DNA from: Candidatus Sumerlaeota bacterium | Lineage (GTDB): Bacteria > Sumerlaeota > Sumerlaeia > Sumerlaeales > Sumerlaeaceae | Reading direction: 5' to 3' | Assembly (NCBI GenBank): GCA_017161655.1 | Contig: JADFCV010000002.1 | Coordinates: forward strand, 1 to 32,322 | DNA length: 32,322 nt | Shown: positions 17,735 to 25,331 of the stretch, one piece after another | Numbering within the stretch: the stretch's first letter is position 1 | Layout: every line of letters begins with the position of its first letter | Translations under genes and position numbers: made by a program | The notes under the pieces: model-generated | What the model saw: only the letters and a program-made list of their open reading frames with translations | The model's database searches: none | Told to the model about the DNA's origin: nothing

Positions 17735-17944
17735 ATGGAACTGCGTGACGGTGAAAAGCCTGTTGTGAGGATTCTCACTGCGGGTGATGAGATCTCCCTC
17801 GAGGAGAAGATCAATGAGTATGTCGAGAGCCACCCGGATGAGCGGTTGGTAAATCTCGAGGTTGAGCAGGTCGAGTATCACGCCCGGACAGGGAGTGTTG
17901 AGTTCGGTCTCATGGCCGTACTGGTGCTGGCAGTAAAAGCATAA
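17735..17944 (+). CDS. Unknown 69-residue protein inserted in the S10 operon
   Basis: This small acidic soluble protein is encoded between rpsC and rplP, a junction that is normally uninterrupted. GGAGGG nine bases before the ATG is a good ribosome site, and the gene has its own stop, so it is not an rpsC remnant. The pattern is a strand (KPVVRILTAG), a charged helix (SLEEKINEYVESHPDE), then two strands (RLVNLEVEQVEYHA and VEFGLMAVLVLAV), a likely beta-alpha-beta-beta fold. The helix 'LEEKINEYV' followed by an 'LVNLEV' strand and a terminal hydrophobic strand with 'MAV' resembles the layout of the small sporulation-associated Cse60 proteins of Bacillus, but I recall this by pattern only. Its position implies co-expression with ribosomal proteins. 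A ribosome-linked or regulatory role is inference. Confidence 0.75.
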   Translation: MELRDGEKPVVRILTAGDEISLEEKINEYVESHPDERLVNLEVEQVEYHARTGSVEFGLMAVLVLAVKA

Positions 17945-18020
17945 TCGGCGATGAGGCACGATTAAAAAGACGCTCGAAGAACGTAAAAGTGTAGGAAAAC
18001 GCTAGGTCGGATAGAGAACA

Positions 18021-18434
18021 ATGCTGTTACCAAAACGAGTAAAACATCGCAAGGTACAAAAAGGTCGGCGCCGTGGAAAAGCCTACCGCGGATGTGAGTT
18101 GCACTTCGGAAGCTTTGGCCTTCAGGCGCTCGAAGCTGGCTGGATTACAAACCGGCAAATAGAGGCGGCACGTGTGGCTATTTCGCGTCACGTGAAGCGC
18201 GGTGGAAAACTCTGGATCAACATCTTCCCCGACAAGCCACTCACGAAAAAGCCTGCGGAAACCCGTATGGGTAAGGGTAAGGGCAACCCTGAGCAATGGG
18301 TGGCTGTGGTCAAACCAGGCCGCGTGATGTTCGAACTCGAAGGCGTAGATAAAAGCATTGCCGAAGAGGCGATGCGCCTTGCAGCCCACAAGCTGCCTAT
18401 CAAAACGCGATTCCTCGTTCGGGAGGAGATCTGA
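18021..18434 (+). CDS. rplP: 50S ribosomal protein L16
   Basis: This 137-residue protein lies near the A-site tRNA and helps organise the peptidyl-transferase region. [20 protein letters not shown] is the canonical start. [20 protein letters not shown] and [19 protein letters not shown] are the family signatures, the latter normally carrying the hydroxylated Arg. Length is normal. It follows the small unknown gene after 76 bp, which contain no clear hairpin and only a weak purine-rich ribosome site (GGATAGAG). rpmC begins three bases after its stop. Confidence 0.98.
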   Translation: MLLPKRVKHRKVQKGRRRGKAYRGCELHFGSFGLQALEAGWITNRQIEAARVAISRHVKRGGKLWINIFPDKPLTKKPAETRMGKGKGNPEQWVAVVKPGRVMFELEGVDKSIAEEAMRLAAHKLPIKTRFLVREEI

Positions 18435-18437
18435 CCT

Positions 18438-18653
18438 ATGCTGAAAGCCAAAGAACTGCGGGCTTTGCCCATCGAGGAACTACAAGAGCGCTTGGCTCAA
18501 CTCATGAAGCAGCATTATGAGCACCGCGTGCAAGCCACGATTAAGGAGCTGCAAAATACCGCGTTGCTCAGGCAGGAGCGGCGAGACATCGCCCGACTGA
18601 AAATGGTCATCGGCGAAAAAATGCGCGAAGCAAAAGCAAAGGTGACAAAGTAA
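18438..18653 (+). CDS. rpmC: 50S ribosomal protein L29
   Basis: This 71-residue two-helix protein at the exit tunnel binds L23 and contributes to the trigger-factor and SRP docking site. [20 protein letters not shown] is the typical start (KA.ELR..s.EEL...l). [20 protein letters not shown] is the conserved second helix. The gene starts three bases after rplP and uses GGGAGGAG in the rplP 3' end as its ribosome site. The C-terminal tail is basic (EAKAKVTK). Confidence 0.97.
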   Translation: MLKAKELRALPIEELQERLAQLMKQHYEHRVQATIKELQNTALLRQERRDIARLKMVIGEKMREAKAKVTK

Positions 18654-18703
18654 AGCCGCATTGCACGGGGACCTGAAGAGGCTCAAGTTTTAGAGAGGAA
18701 ACA

Positions 18704-18979
18704 ATGGCTAAGAAAAAATCACCAACACAACGAGGTTACCGGAAGGTTCGGGTTGGCCGCGTCGTCAGCGAAAAGATGAATAAGACCGTGGTGGTGGCCA
18801 TCGAGCGGTTTGTCATGCACCCGCTCTACAAAAAGTATATTCGGCGCACCTCCAAGATCTACGCTCACGACGAGAAGAACGATGCTCACGAGGGGGATCT
18901 CGTGCGAGTCATCGAGACCCGCCCATTGAGCAAGCTCAAGAGATGGCGCGTGCAGGCAATTCTCGAACGAGCGCGCTGA
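18704..18979 (+). CDS. rpsQ: 30S ribosomal protein S17
   Basis: This 91-residue primary 16S rRNA-binding protein organises the 5' domain. After a short basic leader, [20 protein letters not shown] and [24 protein letters not shown] are the conserved OB-fold strands (usual motif G.VVSdKM.KTvvV and R...hplYkK). [20 protein letters not shown] ends the protein. AGAGAGGAAAC immediately upstream is a good ribosome site. It is the last gene of the S10 operon order. A 67-bp spacer precedes rplN. Confidence 0.98.
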   Translation: MAKKKSPTQRGYRKVRVGRVVSEKMNKTVVVAIERFVMHPLYKKYIRRTSKIYAHDEKNDAHEGDLVRVIETRPLSKLKRWRVQAILERAR

Positions 18980-19046
18980 GCCAACAGGTCGCTGCGAGCT
19001 GATTGCGAAGATCGAATGACTGACAACGGAATTAAGGTGAAGGATC

Positions 19047-19415
19047 ATGATTCAGGAATACACCGTACTGGATGTAGCCGATAATACCGGTGCTAAAAAG
19101 ATCCGCTGCTTCAAAGTGCTTGGCGGGACGCGCCGGCGCTACGCGCGAATCGGCGACATCATTGTCGCCAGTGTGCGCGAAGCTACCCCTGACGCGACGG
19201 TGAAGAAAGGCAGTGTGGTGCGAGCGGTCGTAGTGCGCACCACCAAAGAGCTCGCGCGTGAGGACGGCTCTTACGTCAAGTTCGATAGCAACGCTGCCGT
19301 GATTATCAATAACCAGAATGAGCCCATTGGCACCCGTATCTTCGGTGCCGTGGGACGTGAACTGCGCAAGAAGAACTTTATGAAAATCATCTCGCTCGCT
19401 CCAGAGGTGATCTGA
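19047..19415 (+). CDS. rplN: 50S ribosomal protein L14
   Basis: This 122-residue protein on the subunit interface forms bridges to 16S rRNA and is the target of ribosome-silencing factor Rsf[21 protein letters not shown] is the canonical start, and [20 protein letters not shown] is the conserved centre. [15 protein letters not shown] and [20 protein letters not shown] complete the signature. Length is exactly typical. AAGGAT gives a good ribosome site. It begins the spc-operon gene order. Confidence 0.98.
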   Translation: MIQEYTVLDVADNTGAKKIRCFKVLGGTRRRYARIGDIIVASVREATPDATVKKGSVVRAVVVRTTKELAREDGSYVKFDSNAAVIINNQNEPIGTRIFGAVGRELRKKNFMKIISLAPEVI

Positions 19416-19429
19416 GGGAACTGGAAACC

Positions 19430-19744
19430 ATGTCTCTGAGAATTAAGAAGAACGATCGGGTAGTAGTGATTGCGGGAAAGAGCCGCGGCGTGGTCTCTCG
19501 CGTGCTGTACGTCATTCCGAAAAAGAATCGTGCAGTCGTCGAGAACGTCAATATGGTTAAGCGCCACACGCGTGCCCGCGGGCCGAATCAGCCTGGCGGC
19601 ATTGTTGAGCGCGAAGCTCCTATCCACATCTCAAATCTTATGCTCTATTGCGAAAAGTGTAAGAAGGGCGTGCGTTTCGCTGCTCGCCTCACCCCCGAGG
19701 GTGCCAAGCAACGTGTTTGCAAAAAGTGCGGGAGCGTTTTGTGA
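19430..19744 (+). CDS. rplX: 50S ribosomal protein L24, zinc-ribbon form
   Basis: This 104-residue assembly-initiator protein binds the 5' end of 23S rRNA. The KOW segment NDRVVVIAGKSRGVVSRV and the block VVENVNMVKRHTRARGPNQP are canonical. The C-terminal half carries YCEKCKKG and VCKKCGSVL, a pair of CxxC motifs consistent with a zinc ribbon. This Cys4 form is common among bacteria but absent from E. coli. TGAGGGAA gives the ribosome site 14 bases after rplN. Together with the zinc-type S14 downstream, it places at least two zinc-binding ribosomal proteins in the operon. Confidence 0.97.
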   Translation: MSLRIKKNDRVVVIAGKSRGVVSRVLYVIPKKNRAVVENVNMVKRHTRARGPNQPGGIVEREAPIHISNLMLYCEKCKKGVRFAARLTPEGAKQRVCKKCGSVL

Positions 19745-19770
19745 CCCTTCTCTAAAACCCTGTAAGCCAC

Positions 19771-19792
19771 GGTGACGCACAAAGCCGTCACC
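19771..19792 (+). promoter_or_regulatory. Hairpin between rplX and rplE
   Basis: GGTGACG (19771-19777) and CGTCACC (19786-19792) form a perfect 7-bp stem around an eight-base loop, 22 bases ahead of the rplE start. In E. coli the S8 repressor binds spc mRNA at the start of rplE, so this location is suggestive. I could not match the S8 recognition bases with confidence. Confidence 0.5.
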
Positions 19793-19814
19793 TATACGAG
19801 AGAGGATAAGTACG

Positions 19815-20489
19815 ATGGCGGAAGCCAAGGCCAAGAAAGAGAAAAAAGAGAAAAAAAGCGATCAGGTAAGCGCAGAGCCTGAGTCCGGAAAAGCTTCGGC
19901 GGGGGACGAACTCACTGCCGAAGAGCGGGCCATGCTGAAGGACTACGTCCCCACGCTAAAGCGTAAGTATCGCGAGGAGATCATCCCCGCGATGATTAAG
20001 CGCTTCGGCTACAAAAACGTCATGCAGGTGCCACGCTTAGAAAAGGTTGTCGTCAACATGGGTGTTGGCGAAGCCTCGCGTGATCCCAAACTCCTCGAAG
20101 CTGCCATGCGTGACCTTGCCCTCATTACAGGGCAAAAGCCTAAGCTTGCTCGTGCAAAGAAGTCGATCAGCGCCTTCAAGATCCGCACCGGCATGCCTGT
20201 AGGCTGCTTCGTCACGCTGCGTGGCAACCGGATGTACGAATTCCTTGAGCGCCTGATTCGGGTTTCTATCCCGCGTATCCGCGACTTTCGCGGGCTGCCT
20301 ACCCGGAGTTTCGACGGGCGCGGTAATCACTCGATGGGCATTCGCGAACACACGATCTTTATGGAACTTGACATTAACAAGGTGACAACTGTGCTTGGTA
20401 TGAACATTACCACAGTCACCACCGCAAAGAATGACGAAGAAGCCCTTGAGCTCCTTAGGCTCTTCGGCTTCCCATTCCGGAGCAAATAA
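19815..20489 (+). CDS. rplE: 50S ribosomal protein L5 with N-terminal extension
   Basis: L5 belongs to the 5S rRNA complex of the central protuberance and contacts P-site tRNA. The conserved body begins near residue 46: [20 protein letters not shown], then [33 protein letters not shown], and [20 protein letters not shown]. The first 45 residues are extra relative to the usual 180-residue protein: a Lys/Glu-rich start ([14 protein letters not shown]), an acidic low-complexity linker, and a short helix. AGAGAGGA ten bases before the ATG at 19815 supports the long form. An internal ATG at 19932 could make a near-canonical protein but has a poorer ribosome site. Confidence 0.97.
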   Translation: MAEAKAKKEKKEKKSDQVSAEPESGKASAGDELTAEERAMLKDYVPTLKRKYREEIIPAMIKRFGYKNVMQVPRLEKVVVNMGVGEASRDPKLLEAAMRDLALITGQKPKLARAKKSISAFKIRTGMPVGCFVTLRGNRMYEFLERLIRVSIPRIRDFRGLPTRSFDGRGNHSMGIREHTIFMELDINKVTTVLGMNITTVTTAKNDEEALELLRLFGFPFRSK

Positions 20490-20517
20490 CACCAACGGCA
20501 AAAGGTGAGATGTAACG

Positions 20518-20703
20518 ATGTCGACTTGTGCAAAAGAATACAAAGCAAAGGTCCCTCCGAAGTTCTCTACGCGAAGACGCAACCGCTGCCCACTATGTGG
20601 GCGAGCTCGCGCCTACATGCGCGATTTTCATATGTGCCGTATTTGTTTCCGGAATCTTGCAAGCCGTGGGCAAATTCCAGGCGTACGTAAGAGCTCATGG
20701 TAA
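20518..20703 (+). CDS. rpsN: 30S ribosomal protein S14, zinc-type
   Basis: This 61-residue small-subunit head protein is of the short, zinc-binding class. [20 protein letters not shown] leads into [20 protein letters not shown], whose two CxxC pairs bind zinc, followed by [18 protein letters not shown]. The short length and Cys4 motif separate it from the roughly 100-residue zinc-free form. The position between rplE and rpsH is canonical. GGTGAG ahead of the ATG is the probable ribosome site. A 110-bp spacer follows. Confidence 0.98.
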   Translation: MSTCAKEYKAKVPPKFSTRRRNRCPLCGRARAYMRDFHMCRICFRNLASRGQIPGVRKSSW

Positions 20704-20728
20704 GGACAGGTTTGAGAGTGAAAGATCT

Positions 20729-20749
20729 GGTGCACATAAAATCTGCACC
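20729..20749 (+). promoter_or_regulatory. Hairpin between rpsN and rpsH
   Basis: GGTGCA (20729-20734) and TGCACC (20744-20749) form a perfect 6-bp stem around a nine-base A/T-rich loop in the 110-bp spacer before rpsH. The spacer also has GC-rich short repeats (GCGGCAAGCGG) and two purine-rich stretches, GGAGGA and TAAGGA, before the rpsH ATG. The function is unknown. Confidence 0.4.
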
Positions 20750-20813
20750 GCAAACAGCGGCAAGCGGCCCAGCCGAACTACCGCTAGCGATGGAGGATCA
20801 AAACTAAGGAACT

Positions 20814-21215
20814 ATGCCGGTTACAGACCCAATTGCTGACATGTTGACCCGTATTCGCAACGCGAATATGGCGTATCATGAGGAAGTGGAGGTGCCCTAC
20901 TCGCGCATCAAATGGGAAATTGCGAAAATCCTGCGCGACGAAGGGTACATAAAGGCGTGCTTCTGGACCCCAAAGGGGAAAAAGAAGCCACCCATCAAGA
21001 TCCTCCTTAAGTACGGCCCCAATAAGGAGCGAATTATCCACGGGCTGGAGCGTATTTCCAAGCCCGGTATTCGAAAGTATGCGGGTGTAAGTGAGATCCC
21101 GAAAACGCTTGGCGGCTTGGGGATTACAATTGTCTCCACGAGCCAGGGGCTCATGACCGATAAAGAGTGCCGTCGCCGCAATCTTGGCGGCGAAGTGCTT
21201 TGCGCGGTCTGGTGA
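20814..21215 (+). CDS. rpsH: 30S ribosomal protein S8
   Basis: This 133-residue primary 16S rRNA-binding protein is, in E. coli, the translational repressor of the spc operon. [20 protein letters not shown] is the canonical start, and [20 protein letters not shown] the conserved N-terminal helix. [21 protein letters not shown] leads to [14 protein letters not shown] and the C-terminal GGEVLCAVW, which carries the RNA contacts. Length is normal. The nearest ribosome site (AAGGA) is only three bases from the ATG, with a better-formed GGAGGA 18 bases away. Confidence 0.98.
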   Translation: MPVTDPIADMLTRIRNANMAYHEEVEVPYSRIKWEIAKILRDEGYIKACFWTPKGKKKPPIKILLKYGPNKERIIHGLERISKPGIRKYAGVSEIPKTLGGLGITIVSTSQGLMTDKECRRRNLGGEVLCAVW

Positions 21216-21216
21216 G

Positions 21217-21230
21217 CGCTCGCGCGAGCG
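21217..21230 (+). promoter_or_regulatory. Short palindrome between rpsH and rplF
   Basis: CGCTC-GCGC-GAGCG (21217-21230) is a perfect 14-base palindrome that can fold as a 5-bp stem with a four-base loop, directly after the rpsH stop. No T-run follows. Confidence 0.35.
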
Positions 21231-21270
21231 TAAAGAATGAACAAGTGACTGAGCAGGAAAGATAAGAAAA

Positions 21271-21810
21271 ATGAGCCGGATAGGAAAAATACCAGTCCCA
21301 ATTCCGAAAGGCACCGAGGTCAAGATCACGGCCAACGAAGTTTTCGTGAAGGGGCCAAAGGGACAGATGAGTTGGGTGATCCCCGACCGTGTGTCCGCTG
21401 AGGTGCGTGAAGGAGCTGTGCACGTCACACGCCATGGGGACGATCGCCAGGCGCGCGCCTACCATGGGCTGGCACAGCGTCTCATCCGCAATATGGTGAT
21501 CGGTGTCAGTGAAGGGTTCAAGAAAGAGCTTGAGATCAACGGCGTCGGTTACCGTGCCTCGATGGAAGGTAAAAAGCTCGTGCTGCAGCTTGGTTACTCC
21601 CATCCCGTGGAGTTCGAGCCGCCAGCCGGCATCACCATTGAGGTACCTAAGCCGACGTCTATCATTGTGTCCGGTTACGACAAGCAGCAGGTGGGTCAGG
21701 TCGCTGCAAACATCCGGGCACTACGTCCACCGGAACCCTACAAAGGCAAGGGCATCAAGTACGTGGACGAGAAGATCCTCCGCAAGGTCGGAAAAGCTGG
21801 CGCCAAGTAA
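21271..21810 (+). CDS. rplF: 50S ribosomal protein L6
   Basis: This 179-residue protein at the base of the L7/L12 stalk helps position elongation factors. [20 protein letters not shown] is the canonical start, and [12 protein letters not shown] follows. [20 protein letters not shown] is the conserved first-domain helix, and [20 protein letters not shown] and [13 protein letters not shown] open the second domain. [20 protein letters not shown] is the C-terminal rRNA-binding motif. Length is normal. AGGAAAG upstream is the ribosome site. Confidence 0.98.
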   Translation: MSRIGKIPVPIPKGTEVKITANEVFVKGPKGQMSWVIPDRVSAEVREGAVHVTRHGDDRQARAYHGLAQRLIRNMVIGVSEGFKKELEINGVGYRASMEGKKLVLQLGYSHPVEFEPPAGITIEVPKPTSIIVSGYDKQQVGQVAANIRALRPPEPYKGKGIKYVDEKILRKVGKAGAK

Positions 21811-21831
21811 AATGGATAACCCAAGAAAGAG

Positions 21832-21852
21832 CCCCACCTATGGCCGGTGGGG
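21832..21852 (+). promoter_or_regulatory. Hairpin between rplF and rplR
   Basis: CCCCACC (21832-21838) and GGTGGGG (21846-21852) form a perfect GC-rich 7-bp stem around a seven-base loop, 18 bases before the rplR ATG and just upstream of its AGAAGGG ribosome site. No T-run follows. Confidence 0.5.
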
Positions 21853-21870
21853 GATAGAAGGGTAAGAAAG

Positions 21871-22239
21871 ATGCTGATCAAGCACAAATACGAACTGCGC
21901 GAAAGGCGCAAAAAACGCATTCGAAAGAAAATCTCTGGAACTCCTGAACGGCCGCGGCTTTGCATTTACAAAAGCCTCCGCCACCTTTACGCCCAGGTGA
22001 TTGACGACACCACGGGTCGCACACTGGCTGCCGTCACAACCAACACGAAAGCGTTAAAAGGTGAAGGACGAAAAACCTTTGCCAACCAGGAGTACGCCAA
22101 GCGTCTCGGCAAAGAAATCGCCGAGAAGGCTACTGCGGCAGGAATCACTCAAGTGGTGTTTGACCGCAGTGGTTACCCCTATCACGGAGTAGTGAAAGCC
22201 TTTGCGGAGGCTGCACGCGAAGGCGGGTTGAAATTCTAG
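21871..22239 (+). CDS. rplR: 50S ribosomal protein L18
   Basis: This 122-residue protein binds 5S rRNA with L5 in the central protuberance. The ATG at 21871 is chosen because it gives [20 protein letters not shown], the usual basic tail, and is preceded by AGAAGGG. A GTG eight codons upstream lies inside a hairpin. [20 protein letters not shown] and [15 protein letters not shown] are canonical, as is [20 protein letters not shown] before the terminal AREGGLKF. Length is normal. Confidence 0.98.
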   Translation: MLIKHKYELRERRKKRIRKKISGTPERPRLCIYKSLRHLYAQVIDDTTGRTLAAVTTNTKALKGEGRKTFANQEYAKRLGKEIAEKATAAGITQVVFDRSGYPYHGVVKAFAEAAREGGLKF

Positions 22240-22290
22240 TAGCCTGATTACGGCAAATAAGAGACGAGGTTTTGAAAAGGCAGGAAAACG

Positions 22291-23058
22291 GTGAGCATGA
22301 ATCCAGAAGCCCCGGACAAGAAAAACCAAGAGACTTCCAGCGCGACTAACGAGATTGCGCCGCAAGGCCCCGAAGTAGCTGCCAGTGCAACGGAAGAAAG
22401 CAGTGCGTCAGCACCCGAAGCAGCTGCCGCGACAGCTGAGCCACAGGTAGAATCTCTCTATCGCATTTGGGAGAGCTCCCGCACAAAGATTCGAGCCGAG
22501 GAGCTGACTCTCAAAGAGGAACTTGTGATGCTCAACCGCACCGCAAAAGTTGTGAAAGGCGGGCGGCGCTTTAGTTTTGCAGCCCTGGTCGTAGTGGGTG
22601 ATGGGAATGGCCATGTCGGTGCTGGATTCGGCAAGGCCAACGAAGTCCCTGAAGCGATCGCCAAGGCTGTGGAAGATGCAAAGAAAAACATTATCCGAGT
22701 TCCGCTTGTGGGGCGCACTATCCCACATCCGATTATCGGGCACTTTGGCGCTGCGAAAGTCATGTTACGCCCCGCCTCTGAGGGTACGGGAATCATTGCG
22801 GGGCCTGCTGTGCGCGCCGTTCTCCAGCTTGCAGGTGTCGGAGACGTCCTCACGAAAGTGTTGGGTACGAATAACAAAATTAACGTCGTCAAGGCTACGA
22901 TCCGTGCGCTTTCTACATTGCTGAGCGCTGAGGAGGTTGCGAAAGCTCGCAACAAGGAGCTTGAGCAAATCGTTGGCAGAAAGCGCGCAGCGCAACTTGC
23001 GGAACAAAAAGTGACTGCCTCGTCTCCGGTGGCCGGGGGCGAAGGGCAGTCCGCCTGA
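22291..23058 (+). CDS. rpsE: 30S ribosomal protein S5 with long N-terminal extension
   Basis: S5 sits at the mRNA entry site and affects decoding fidelity. The conserved body runs from about residue 72 ([20 protein letters not shown], then [20 protein letters not shown]) through [20 protein letters not shown] and [14 protein letters not shown]. Compared with the 167-residue E. coli protein, there are about 63 extra N-terminal residues. They are rich in Ala, Glu, Ser and Pro, acidic and probably disordered. The C-terminus also carries about 20 extra Ala/Ser/Gly-rich residues, for 255 in total. The start is GTG at 22291 or ATG at 22297; AGGA upstream fits the GTG better. Confidence 0.97.
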   Translation: MSMNPEAPDKKNQETSSATNEIAPQGPEVAASATEESSASAPEAAAATAEPQVESLYRIWESSRTKIRAEELTLKEELVMLNRTAKVVKGGRRFSFAALVVVGDGNGHVGAGFGKANEVPEAIAKAVEDAKKNIIRVPLVGRTIPHPIIGHFGAAKVMLRPASEGTGIIAGPAVRAVLQLAGVGDVLTKVLGTNNKINVVKATIRALSTLLSAEEVAKARNKELEQIVGRKRAAQLAEQKVTASSPVAGGEGQSA

Positions 23059-23079
23059 GCATAGGAGGCACGCTCAATC

Positions 23080-23271
23080 ATGGCAGAGAAAGTTAAAATT
23101 ACCTGGGTGAAGAGCGGAATCAATCGTCTGCATAGACACCGTCGCACCCTACGTGCGCTAGGGTTCACTCATCTGAATCAAACGAAGATCCATACTCTTA
23201 CGCCCCAGATTAAGGGCATGCTCGACCAAGTTGGTTATCTGTGCAAAGTGGAGAAGGTGGAAGAAGCATGA
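23080..23271 (+). CDS. rpmD: 50S ribosomal protein L30
   Basis: This 63-residue protein of the large subunit is non-essential in some bacteria. KVKITWVKSGINRLHRHRRT is followed by LRALGFTHLNQTKIHTLTPQ, which fits the usual L30 motif (R.TL.gLGL.ki...v...dtp.irGMi..v..lv.v). GMLDQVGYLCKVEKV ends it. ATAGGAGG upstream is a strong ribosome site. The stop overlaps the rplO start by four bases (ATGA), so L15 translation is coupled. Confidence 0.96.
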   Translation: MAEKVKITWVKSGINRLHRHRRTLRALGFTHLNQTKIHTLTPQIKGMLDQVGYLCKVEKVEEA

Positions 23272-23723
23272 AAATTCATGAACTCGGAAAAGACCCTGGA
23301 CGCCGACAAAAGAGAAAGCGCCGTGGCCGAGGTGAAGCTTCTGGCCTCGGAAAATCTGCAGGTTATGGAAACAAGGGCTCACAGGCCCGCAGTGGTCGTG
23401 GCAAAGGCTACGGCGGAGCTTTCGAAGGTGGGCAAATGCCCCTCATTCGTCGGGTGCCCAAGCGTGGCTTTCACAACCCCTTCCGCGTGGAATACGAAGT
23501 TGTCAACGTGGGTGCGCTTAACTGCTTTGAAGATAACGCGGTTGTAGATCTCGAGGCCCTGAAAAAGGCAGGCAAGATCCCGACGAGCGCAAAGCAAGTA
23601 AAAATTCTCGGCAAAGGCGAACTGACAAAGAAGCTTACTGTCAAAGCAACGGCCTTTTCTAAAGGCGCCATCGAGAAAATTCAAGCAGCAGGCGGTGTGG
23701 CCGAACCCATCGCCAACGCCTAG
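23268..23723 (+). CDS. rplO: 50S ribosomal protein L15
   Basis: This 151-residue late-assembly protein of the large subunit has a long basic N-terminal arm that penetrates the rRNA. The ATG at 23268 gives MKIHELGKDPGRRQKRKRRG, the family start. GRGEASGLGKSAGYGNKGSQ and GGAFEGGQMPLIRRVPKRGF are hallmarks. The C-terminal domain includes VKILGKGELTKKLTVKATAF. Length is normal. It overlaps rpmD by four bases and is followed by a 62-bp spacer with a small hairpin before secY. Confidence 0.98.
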   Translation: MKIHELGKDPGRRQKRKRRGRGEASGLGKSAGYGNKGSQARSGRGKGYGGAFEGGQMPLIRRVPKRGFHNPFRVEYEVVNVGALNCFEDNAVVDLEALKKAGKIPTSAKQVKILGKGELTKKLTVKATAFSKGAIEKIQAAGGVAEPIANA

Positions 23724-23745
23724 GTGCTCACTCTATGGCAATGGA

Positions 23746-23766
23746 CTTCGCGGAACGATTCCGAAG
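23746..23766 (+). promoter_or_regulatory. Small hairpin between rplO and secY
   Basis: CTTC (23746-23749) pairs with GAAG (23763-23766), and GGAA (23752-23755) pairs with TTCC (23759-23762) around CGA, with a two-base bulge. This stem lies 19 bases before the secY GTG and abuts its purine-rich ribosome site. Confidence 0.35.
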
Positions 23767-23785
23767 AGGATAGAAGGCTGGACAC

Positions 23786-25201
23786 GTGATCGGAAGCATT
23801 AGCGCCCTCGGCAATATCTGGAAGATTCCGGACCTTAAGAAGAAGGTCCTTTACACACTCATGATTCTTGTCGTGTATCGGATCGGGGCCCACGTCCCGA
23901 CTCCTTTTATCGACCGCCGCGCATTACAAGAGTTTGTCGGCCGAATGGCGCAAGGTGGCGGGGGAATCTTCCAAGTCGTAGACCTCTTCGGAGGCTACGC
24001 TTTCCGGAACATGAGCATCTTCGCTCTGGGGATTATGCCCTATATTAGCGTGTCCATCATCATTCAGCTCATGGCTGTCGTTTTCCCGCAGATCCAAAAG
24101 ATCCAGCGCGAGGGCGTGCTGGGCCAGCGCAAGATCAATCGATGGACCCGCATAGGGACCGTGTTCCTTGCCGCATTCCAGTCCCTAGGATTGGCAATAT
24201 GGCTCCTCAAAGAACGTCTCACCTACATGCACGGTGGGTATACCGGGCTTTTTTTGGTCGTCACAGTGATTGCCATGACAACCGGCACGTGCTTCATCAT
24301 GTGGCTTGGTGAGCGTATTAGCGATAAGGGGATTGGCAACGGCATTTCCATCATCATTGCAGCCGGAATTATTGCTCACTATCCCTCCGACTTAGCTATG
24401 TTGTGGCAACAGATCAGCACGGGTGGAGTTCCTGCCATTTGGGCCCCCATCACAGCAATCCTTTTTGTGATTGCTACGATGGCGATCATCGTCGTGCAAG
24501 AGGGAACCCGTCGTATTCCCATCCAACACGCAAAGAAAGTCGTTGGGCGCCGCGTCCTGGCAGGTGGGACGAATTATCTCCCCCTCAAGATTAACACAGC
24601 CGGTGTGATCCCAGTAATTTTTGCCTCTGCAATTTTGTCATTTCCTATGACAATTGCTTCCTACATCGGGACGGGGCAGCGCGGCGGTATCCTTGGCGAA
24701 CTTTTCTCGCCTAACTCAGCGTACAACGTCTACACTCTTTTCCAGCGCTGGTTCGGGCTGGAGCAAGGTGGGATTTTCCTCGTTTTGAAGAGTCTCAATC
24801 TTTATATCCTGCTTTATGCGCTTTTGACGGGATTTTTCTGCTACTTTTACACTGCAGTCGTGTTTAACCCGGACGACATTGCAAATAATCTAAAGAAATC
24901 GGGAGCCTTCATCCCCGGGAAACGTCCTGGCAAGCCCACAGCGGAGTACATTGACTACATCCTCACGCGGATCACCACTGGAGGCGCCCTTTTCCTCGTT
25001 GCCATTGCTGTGGTGCCTCTGATCCTGGAGACTTCCTACCGCATGCCCGCCGTCGCAGCCAACTTTATCGGTGGAACAGGACTGATCATCGTCGTCGGTG
25101 TGACCCTCGATACACTCAAGCAAATCGAATCTCAGCTCCTAATGCGCCACTATGAGGGATTTGCACTTCGTCGTACCGCTTCCGTGGCCCGTTGGCGGTA
25201 A
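23786..25201 (+). CDS. secY: Protein translocase subunit SecY
   Basis: SecY is the channel-forming subunit of the SecYEG translocon in the cytoplasmic membrane. The 471-residue protein shows ten hydrophobic segments. LYTLMILVVYRIGAHVPTPF is the first. FRNMSIFALGIMPYISVSII and QLMAVVFPQIQKIQREG mark helix 2, and GERISDKGIGNGISIIIAAG is the helix 4-5 signature. The cytosolic loop IPIQHAKKVVGRR precedes INTAGVIPVIFASAILSFP, and NLKKSGAFIPGKRPG is the second ribosome- and SecA-contacting loop. The start is GTG, with AGAAGG upstream. It is slightly longer than the 430-450 usual, mostly in periplasmic loops. It is the last gene before the terminator; adk is not next. Confidence 0.99.
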   Translation: MIGSISALGNIWKIPDLKKKVLYTLMILVVYRIGAHVPTPFIDRRALQEFVGRMAQGGGGIFQVVDLFGGYAFRNMSIFALGIMPYISVSIIIQLMAVVFPQIQKIQREGVLGQRKINRWTRIGTVFLAAFQSLGLAIWLLKERLTYMHGGYTGLFLVVTVIAMTTGTCFIMWLGERISDKGIGNGISIIIAAGIIAHYPSDLAMLWQQISTGGVPAIWAPITAILFVIATMAIIVVQEGTRRIPIQHAKKVVGRRVLAGGTNYLPLKINTAGVIPVIFASAILSFPMTIASYIGTGQRGGILGELFSPNSAYNVYTLFQRWFGLEQGGIFLVLKSLNLYILLYALLTGFFCYFYTAVVFNPDDIANNLKKSGAFIPGKRPGKPTAEYIDYILTRITTGGALFLVAIAVVPLILETSYRMPAVAANFIGGTGLIIVVGVTLDTLKQIESQLLMRHYEGFALRRTASVARWR

Positions 25202-25233
25202 AATGTGCTTGTCCTTGACCTCATTGCAGAAAC

Positions 25234-25274
25234 TCGGCTCGCTCGAAGAACTGTGCAGCGAGCCGATTTTTATT
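25234..25274 (+). terminator. Rho-independent terminator of the ribosomal block
   Basis: TCGGCTCGCT (25234-25243) and AGCGAGCCGA (25257-25266) form a perfect 10-bp GC-rich stem around a 13-base loop, immediately followed by TTTTTATT. It starts 32 bases after the secY stop and is the clearest intrinsic terminator in the window. It separates the ribosomal operon from map. Confidence 0.9.
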
Positions 25275-25331
25275 AGATTCTAGGCGCAGCTCCGAAGTAA
25301 ACCCCAACCTCATCGGTTGTTGGAGAGGCAA

